DNA from: Clostridia bacterium
GTDB lineage: Bacteria > Bacillota > Clostridia > Oscillospirales > CAG-272
Direction of reading: 5' to 3'
DNA length: 64,000 bases
Assembly: GCA_017547755.1 (NCBI GenBank)
Contig: JAFYOX010000061.1
Coordinates: 1 to 64,000, forward strand
Shown here piece after piece: positions 59,669 through 64,000 of the stretch (position 1 is the stretch's first letter; every line of letters starts with the position of its first letter). Both the position numbers and the translations under genes were made by a program. The notes beneath the pieces are model-generated. The model was not told the origin of the DNA. It did no database searches and saw nothing but the letters and a program-made list of their open reading frames with translations.

Positions 59669-60610
59669 TTACTCCAGTATTTTTGTGTAAAGTTCACCAT
59701 TCACGGCATTATAAATCAATTCTCCCCGTGTATCGGTAGTGATCTGCCAGCAGGGGATCAGGCAGAAGTTCTCCTTCTGACCGAAAAAGTACAGAGAGTA
59801 ACAGGATTTGATGGACTTGATCGTTACTGCGGGGACTTCTCCTGCTTCCGCATCCCCCGTCAGTGCCGGCACAAGTTCCTTTTTGACATTAAACAGTATA
59901 TTGAGAATATCGGCGAGTTGTGCGGAATCGGAGGTACCCTGCGTAAAGAAACACCAGGTTCCGTACGCCGCCGTCACTTTTCCTTTTTCCACGGTGCAGA
60001 GAACCAGATTCCCCGTGATCTCCACATCGTCGATCTTCCGGGAACACAGTACATAGCTGATCCCCGCATAATTCCAGATTTCATCGACCACGACTTCCAC
60101 ATTCAGTCCGCTGCTGTCGAAAGAACGGCTTCCGTTTTCCAGAAACGTACTCACTGCTTCCACGAGCACTTCCTCATTCTCCGTAAGTACTGGAGCGGCA
60201 TATCGCCGGAGATCCATAATATTCGGAGAAAACGAATCGGCATCTTTCGCCTGATACCGGAACGTAAAATTCTCACCGAATTCACACCGGTCTCCGTTTT
60301 CAAGAATAAGCAGTTCACCGTCCGGAACCGCGTAGGTCTCCTTCACTGCGGAACCGCTCAGCAGCTGTGCGACGATCCCGGAATATCCGTCGGAATTGAA
60401 CACATACACCGTGCCGTTTTCACGTTTTCTGGAAATAATATTCCGGTCGATCCGGACGCCGTCTTTCTCCATCACCGCGACAAGGTCATCCACCGCCGCA
60501 GAGGAAACATAATCCATCGTGTAATTGATCCGCACCAGCGTAACGGCTACAATCCCGCAGGCGATCAGAAGAATGACCGCAAGCAGACGCATAATCCGAT
60601 TATTTTCCAT
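59669..60610 (-). CDS. walI: WalI/YycI-like regulator of WalK
   Basis: The 313-residue protein has one N-terminal membrane helix (RIMRLLAVILLIACGIVAV) and an extracytoplasmic YycI-type domain ending YNAVNGELYTKILE. WalI with WalH controls the WalK kinase from outside the membrane. Start at 60610 (MENNRIMR) follows ACGGAGGCAGAGT. It overlaps walH by 11 bases, so the two are coupled. Confidence 0.8.
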   Translation of the reverse strand: MENNRIMRLLAVILLIACGIVAVTLVRINYTMDYVSSAAVDDLVAVMEKDGVRIDRNIISRKRENGTVYVFNSDGYSGIVAQLLSGSAVKETYAVPDGELLILENGDRCEFGENFTFRYQAKDADSFSPNIMDLRRYAAPVLTENEEVLVEAVSTFLENGSRSFDSSGLNVEVVVDEIWNYAGISYVLCSRKIDDVEITGNLVLCTVEKGKVTAAYGTWCFFTQGTSDSAQLADILNILFNVKKELVPALTGDAEAGEVPAVTIKSIKSCYSLYFFGQKENFCLIPCWQITTDTRGELIYNAVNGELYTKILE

Positions 60611-62009
60611 ACTCTGCCTCCGTTTCCGCAAAAATCAGTTTCTCTGCCGCCCATTCCGCGGATACGGTATCGGAAACAAAGTCGCTCCGGTATACAAGCC
60701 GGACGTCCGAAGAAAAATCATCGAGCGTTGACGCATACCACCATTCACTGTAAGGGAAACTGCGTTCCGCAAGGATCCGTACGGTCATGGTGTACAGCAC
60801 CGCACTGGTGACACGTCCGGCAGAAAAGGTGATCCGGAAAGCGTCCTGCACATCACTGATCCGCAGATTATTGACCGTATACAGGAACCGGAGGGTCACT
60901 TCCCCATTTTCCGACGATACCGAGCGGAGCATCAGATCCGCTTCGCCGCCGATGTAAACCGGATTGACCGCAGCGATACTCTCATACAGCAGAATTGCCG
61001 CATGGATATAATCCGTCAAAACCTCTGCTGCGCTCCGGCTCGGCGAGAAGGCTCTCCCGAGGATATCGGAAACACTCCGTCCGTTGTCTTCGGACGAACG
61101 CAGATACTCAAAGGTGCTTCTCCGGAAATTCACGATGCCCCGGGTATCGTAATACCCGGCGGAACCGTCCGCTTCACTGTGGACGTTCAGAAGTTTATCG
61201 GGATTCAGTCCGAAAACACGGAGGATTTCTTCCCGTTCCTCGGAACTGTTCTGGATCAGAACGGACGTTCCGTCCGTCATGATCAGTTCTCTCGCCGAAA
61301 GTTCTCCCGTAAAAATCGGTTCGCTGATGGAAAGATTCTCATATTTTCCTTCATTAAATATAAAGGAAGTCATCGACGAACTGTAGGAGCGTACAAAACG
61401 TTCCAGTTCGCCTGTACCGACCGATGCCTTGTGTCCCGGGATCACATACATCCGCAGTTCACCGGAATCGCTCCGGGTCATCATAACGGTATCCTCCGAA
61501 ACAGATTCGGGAGGCAGAATGAAGATCTCCCGTACGTTTCCGCGGAATGCGATCGTATCGGAGCCCGAATTGGTCTCCATTCCGGCGAACAGCGCAAGGA
61601 TTCCGTCCGGCAGTTCGCTGTGATATTTGATATAAACCGAATTCTCCGCCGATATGCCGTCCTCCCAGTTCCCTTCTTCCAGCGGAACCGTGTAGAAAAA
61701 CGCACTGCGCAGTGTCGGCGTCAGAAGTGAGTACAGTTCGGAAACAATATTCACCGAACCCGCTATGCCGCTGCGGACACCTTTCACGGTGACTCCGATA
61801 AACTCCGGCAGAAGATAGTCGGAAACATCCGTGTCCGTCTGCCGTGCCTCGTTGGTCAGATCTTCCAGATCAAAACCGTCTGCCGTCCGGCTGCTCCCGC
61901 TGATCGCGGAAATCGTCAGGTATGTCAGAAGACAGAGCACAGCAAAAAGAACCGGCACAGCAATCCGGCTTCCGATTTCGCGGGAAGATTTGGATACGTT
62001 TTTCTTCAT
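60600..62009 (-). CDS. walH: WalH/YycH-like regulator of WalK
   Basis: The 469-residue protein has a single N-terminal helix (IAVPVLFAVLCLLTYLTISAI) and a large external domain with YycH-type layout. Sequence similarity to Bacillus YycH is low by eye; the call rests on position between walK and walI, topology and length. Confidence 0.75.
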   Translation of the reverse strand: MKKNVSKSSREIGSRIAVPVLFAVLCLLTYLTISAISGSSRTADGFDLEDLTNEARQTDTDVSDYLLPEFIGVTVKGVRSGIAGSVNIVSELYSLLTPTLRSAFFYTVPLEEGNWEDGISAENSVYIKYHSELPDGILALFAGMETNSGSDTIAFRGNVREIFILPPESVSEDTVMMTRSDSGELRMYVIPGHKASVGTGELERFVRSYSSSMTSFIFNEGKYENLSISEPIFTGELSARELIMTDGTSVLIQNSSEEREEILRVFGLNPDKLLNVHSEADGSAGYYDTRGIVNFRRSTFEYLRSSEDNGRSVSDILGRAFSPSRSAAEVLTDYIHAAILLYESIAAVNPVYIGGEADLMLRSVSSENGEVTLRFLYTVNNLRISDVQDAFRITFSAGRVTSAVLYTMTVRILAERSFPYSEWWYASTLDDFSSDVRLVYRSDFVSDTVSAEWAAEKLIFAETEAEYGK

Positions 62010-62034
62010 GACAGAACTCTTTTTCCGATCGTTT

Positions 62035-63870
62035 TCAGTTTTTATTTTTCTCGTTCACATCCAGACGGCATTCCACCGGGAGATCGATCGTAACGGTCGT
62101 TCCCTCTCCGAGCGTACTCTTCACAAAAATCTGTCCGCCGTGTGCTTCGACAAGCTCTTTCGCAATGGCAAGCCCGAGACCGGTGCCGCCCGCATCCTGC
62201 GTACGTGACTTTTCCACCCGGTAGAAACGCTCGAACAGATGTCCGATGTCGTCGTCCGGGATCCCGACGCCGTTGTCGGCAATTTCGATCCGCAGGAATC
62301 CCTTCGGAATCTGTGTGAGCCGGATATCGATCTTCCCGCCGTCGGGCGTATATTTGATCGCGTTGGAGAGTATATTGAGGATGACCTGTTCGATCCGCTG
62401 GCGGTCGGCGGTAATGTCGGGAAGAGCGCGCTGACAGCCGAAGGTAATATGATGCTTGTGTTCGCTGACCTGTCCGCGCATGACTTCGCAGAGACGGCGG
62501 ATGGAAAAACGCAGGTCGAAGGTCTCAACGCTCCAGTTCGTCCGCTTGTTGTCAAGACGGGACAGAACGAGAAGGTCGGAAACGATCCGGTGCATCCGGT
62601 CACTTTCGCTGAGGACGATGCCGAGGAAGTATTCGCGGGTCTCCGCGTCCATATCGGGATCGGTCAGGATCGTTTCCGTGTACGCCTTGATGGAAGTCAG
62701 CGGCGTCTTCAGTTCGTGAGAAACGTTCGATACAAATTCGCGCCGGCTTTCGTCAAGCTCGTACCGGCTGGTGACATCGTGGATAATGATGACGCACCCC
62801 GACGACTGCCGTTTTCCGGCAACATAGCGGATGACCGCGAAGCTGACGTCGTACACTCTGGCTCCGCAGGTACGGTCACGGAAGATGAAGCCGTCCTTCG
62901 TGTGTTCCGCTGCCGCATCGGGCGAAGTCAGACGAACGCTGCTGTCTTCCAGAACCAGAGGAATATCCAGAATTTCAAAGCACTGCTCCATTCCGAGGCT
63001 CTCGCTTTTCAGCGGTTCGCCGAAAAGTTCCACGGCGCTGTTGTTGAAATGCAGCACCCGTCCGTCGGCGGTAAACGCAAGAACCGCGTCACGCATACAG
63101 GACAGCACGATATCGAGTTTTTCGCGTTCTCCGTCCACTTCTTCCAGAGTCGCGCGGAGACGCTCTTTCATATAGTTGAAGTTGTCGGCGAGAACGCCGA
63201 TCTCGTCCGAGGAACGGACTTCGATCTCATGGGAAAACTCCCCGGATGCAACGAGCTGCGTATCGTACGTCAGGCTCTGCAGCGGAGAGGAAATGGCTTT
63301 CGCCAGAAAGAACGAAAGGAGCACCGCGATCAGGATCCCGATCAGCATCGCCTGCAGGACGATGGTGAACAGGATCTGGTTGAGCTGGCGCATTTCTTCA
63401 AGGGAGTCCTTGATGTAGACGATGCAGTCCTTCTCACCGCCGCGCAGACGGACGGCCCAGTCGGCATATTCCATCCCGCCCATACTGATGTTTTCCCCGG
63501 AATTATTGATGGCGGAAAGAATATTCGGAGTCACCGGCAGTTTTGCGCCCAGATCGATATCGGATCCCGCAAGCATTTCCCCGTCGGTATTGAGAACGTA
63601 GTAATTCCGGTACTGGTCGATCCCGAGAAGGCTGCCGTAAGAAGACAGCACCTGCTTCATGGAATCCGCATACTGTTCACCGGACCGGACACGTTCCAGT
63701 TCCGTCATCAGAAGTCCGTCGTCCGCAAAGCATTCGGTCATCTGTCCGGTGAAATCGCGGATATAGAACGACGTGACGCCGTTCATCAGGATCGCACCGA
63801 CAGCGCACATGACCGCAATGATGAAGATTAAGAGGATCAGTACGATTTTAAAATACAGACTTTTCAGCAT
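62035..63870 (-). CDS. walK: WalK sensor histidine kinase
   Basis: WalK monitors cell-wall metabolism and phosphorylates WalR. The 611-residue protein has a helix at 9-30, an external sensor domain (31-165), a second helix (166-190), HAMP (190-242), a PAS domain (about 250-370), HisKA with phospho-His385 (FVSNVSHELKTPLTSIKAYT) and HATPase_c (DNGVGIP, GGTGLGLAIAKELVEAHGG). This is the full WalK layout. It starts 6 bases after walR. Confidence 0.93.
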   Translation of the reverse strand: MLKSLYFKIVLILLIFIIAVMCAVGAILMNGVTSFYIRDFTGQMTECFADDGLLMTELERVRSGEQYADSMKQVLSSYGSLLGIDQYRNYYVLNTDGEMLAGSDIDLGAKLPVTPNILSAINNSGENISMGGMEYADWAVRLRGGEKDCIVYIKDSLEEMRQLNQILFTIVLQAMLIGILIAVLLSFFLAKAISSPLQSLTYDTQLVASGEFSHEIEVRSSDEIGVLADNFNYMKERLRATLEEVDGEREKLDIVLSCMRDAVLAFTADGRVLHFNNSAVELFGEPLKSESLGMEQCFEILDIPLVLEDSSVRLTSPDAAAEHTKDGFIFRDRTCGARVYDVSFAVIRYVAGKRQSSGCVIIIHDVTSRYELDESRREFVSNVSHELKTPLTSIKAYTETILTDPDMDAETREYFLGIVLSESDRMHRIVSDLLVLSRLDNKRTNWSVETFDLRFSIRRLCEVMRGQVSEHKHHITFGCQRALPDITADRQRIEQVILNILSNAIKYTPDGGKIDIRLTQIPKGFLRIEIADNGVGIPDDDIGHLFERFYRVEKSRTQDAGGTGLGLAIAKELVEAHGGQIFVKSTLGEGTTVTIDLPVECRLDVNEKNKN

Positions 63871-63876
63871 GGCGGT

Positions 63877-64000
63877 TTATCTTGCACAGAGATAGTATCC
63901 GACGCCGCGCTTGGTCATGATATATTCCGGCTTCGCGGTATCTTTTTCGATTTTGCTGCGGAGACGGTTGACCGCGACGTCCACGGTGCGGATATCGCCG
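63877..64000 (-). CDS. walR: WalR response regulator, C-terminal fragment cut by the right edge
   Basis: The last 40 residues are readable: [20 protein letters not shown] then [17 protein letters not shown], the recognition helix and wing of an OmpR-type winged-helix domain. With walK-walH-walI downstream it is WalR. The receiver domain lies outside the window. Confidence 0.9.
   Translation of the reverse strand, partial: GDIRTVDVAVNRLRSKIEKDTAKPEYIMTKRGVGYYLCAR

Overview
The window looks like a chromosomal segment of an endospore-forming Clostridia bacterium (Firmicutes, GC roughly mid-50s percent), probably gut-associated. The evidence is PolC-type replication, sporulation genes (spoIVA, spoIIGA-sigE, a YlmC/YmxH protein, an SpoVK-like AAA ATPase, TepA), the Firmicutes WalRKHI signalling operon, the MEP isoprenoid pathway (dxr, ispG) and sigma-A promoters of the TTGACA-17-TATAAT type. 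I cannot name a genus from sequence alone.

Layout. 0-5 kb (minus): a cut-off membrane protein, secA and a cardiolipin synthase. 5.2-7.6 kb: an SGNH hydrolase converging on spoIVA, with a nested palindromic repeat between them. 7.7-20.8 kb (minus): the conserved run rpsB-tsf-pyrH-frr-uppS-cdsA-dxr-rseP-ispG-polC, read right to left. It links translation, nucleotide supply, phospholipid and isoprenoid synthesis, site-2 proteolysis and replication. 20.8-27 kb (minus): a PRC-barrel sporulation protein, two tandem TIM-barrel (glycosidase-like) proteins, a Gfo/Idh/MocA dehydrogenase and an orphan solute-binding lipoprotein. 27.2-33.4 kb (minus): dnaG-rpoD followed by a degenerate sigma-like paralogue, then hflX-yigZ and rpmE. 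33.4-35.8 kb: a DUF2809 membrane protein, tRNA-Pro(GGG), and divergently spoIIGA-sigE behind a promoter with a 22-bp spacer.

35.8-48.7 kb is an accessory carbohydrate region. It holds a GH36-like alpha-galactosidase, a NahK-like sugar kinase, a UroD-like protein, a GNAT acetyltransferase, a FliB-like cysteine-rich protein, a P1 peptidase, a large GH-like protein, a lipoprotein that appears to join a propeller-like domain to a solute-binding domain, a short Gfo/Idh protein and a cytosolic polysaccharide-deacetylase-like protein. Many units have their own near-consensus sigma-A promoter. 48.7-56.4 kb: AAA ATPase plus FucU mutarotase, TepA, a complete polar amino acid ABC importer, and a metallo-beta-lactamase/LamG lipoprotein. 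56.4-64 kb (minus): walR-walK-walH-walI-murA-DUF1858, then trmK and a Nif3-like gene.

The least explained features are: (1) a dispersed hairpin-plus-tail repeat family, about nine loci, sometimes in inverted pairs and not always oriented as a terminator; (2) the sigma-like protein after rpoD, which keeps the core-binding region but has lost promoter-recognition residues and region 4; (3) a spoIVA ribosome binding site buried in a terminator-like hairpin; (4) unusual lipoprotein architectures. I see no CRISPR array, prophage, insertion sequence or rRNA operon.
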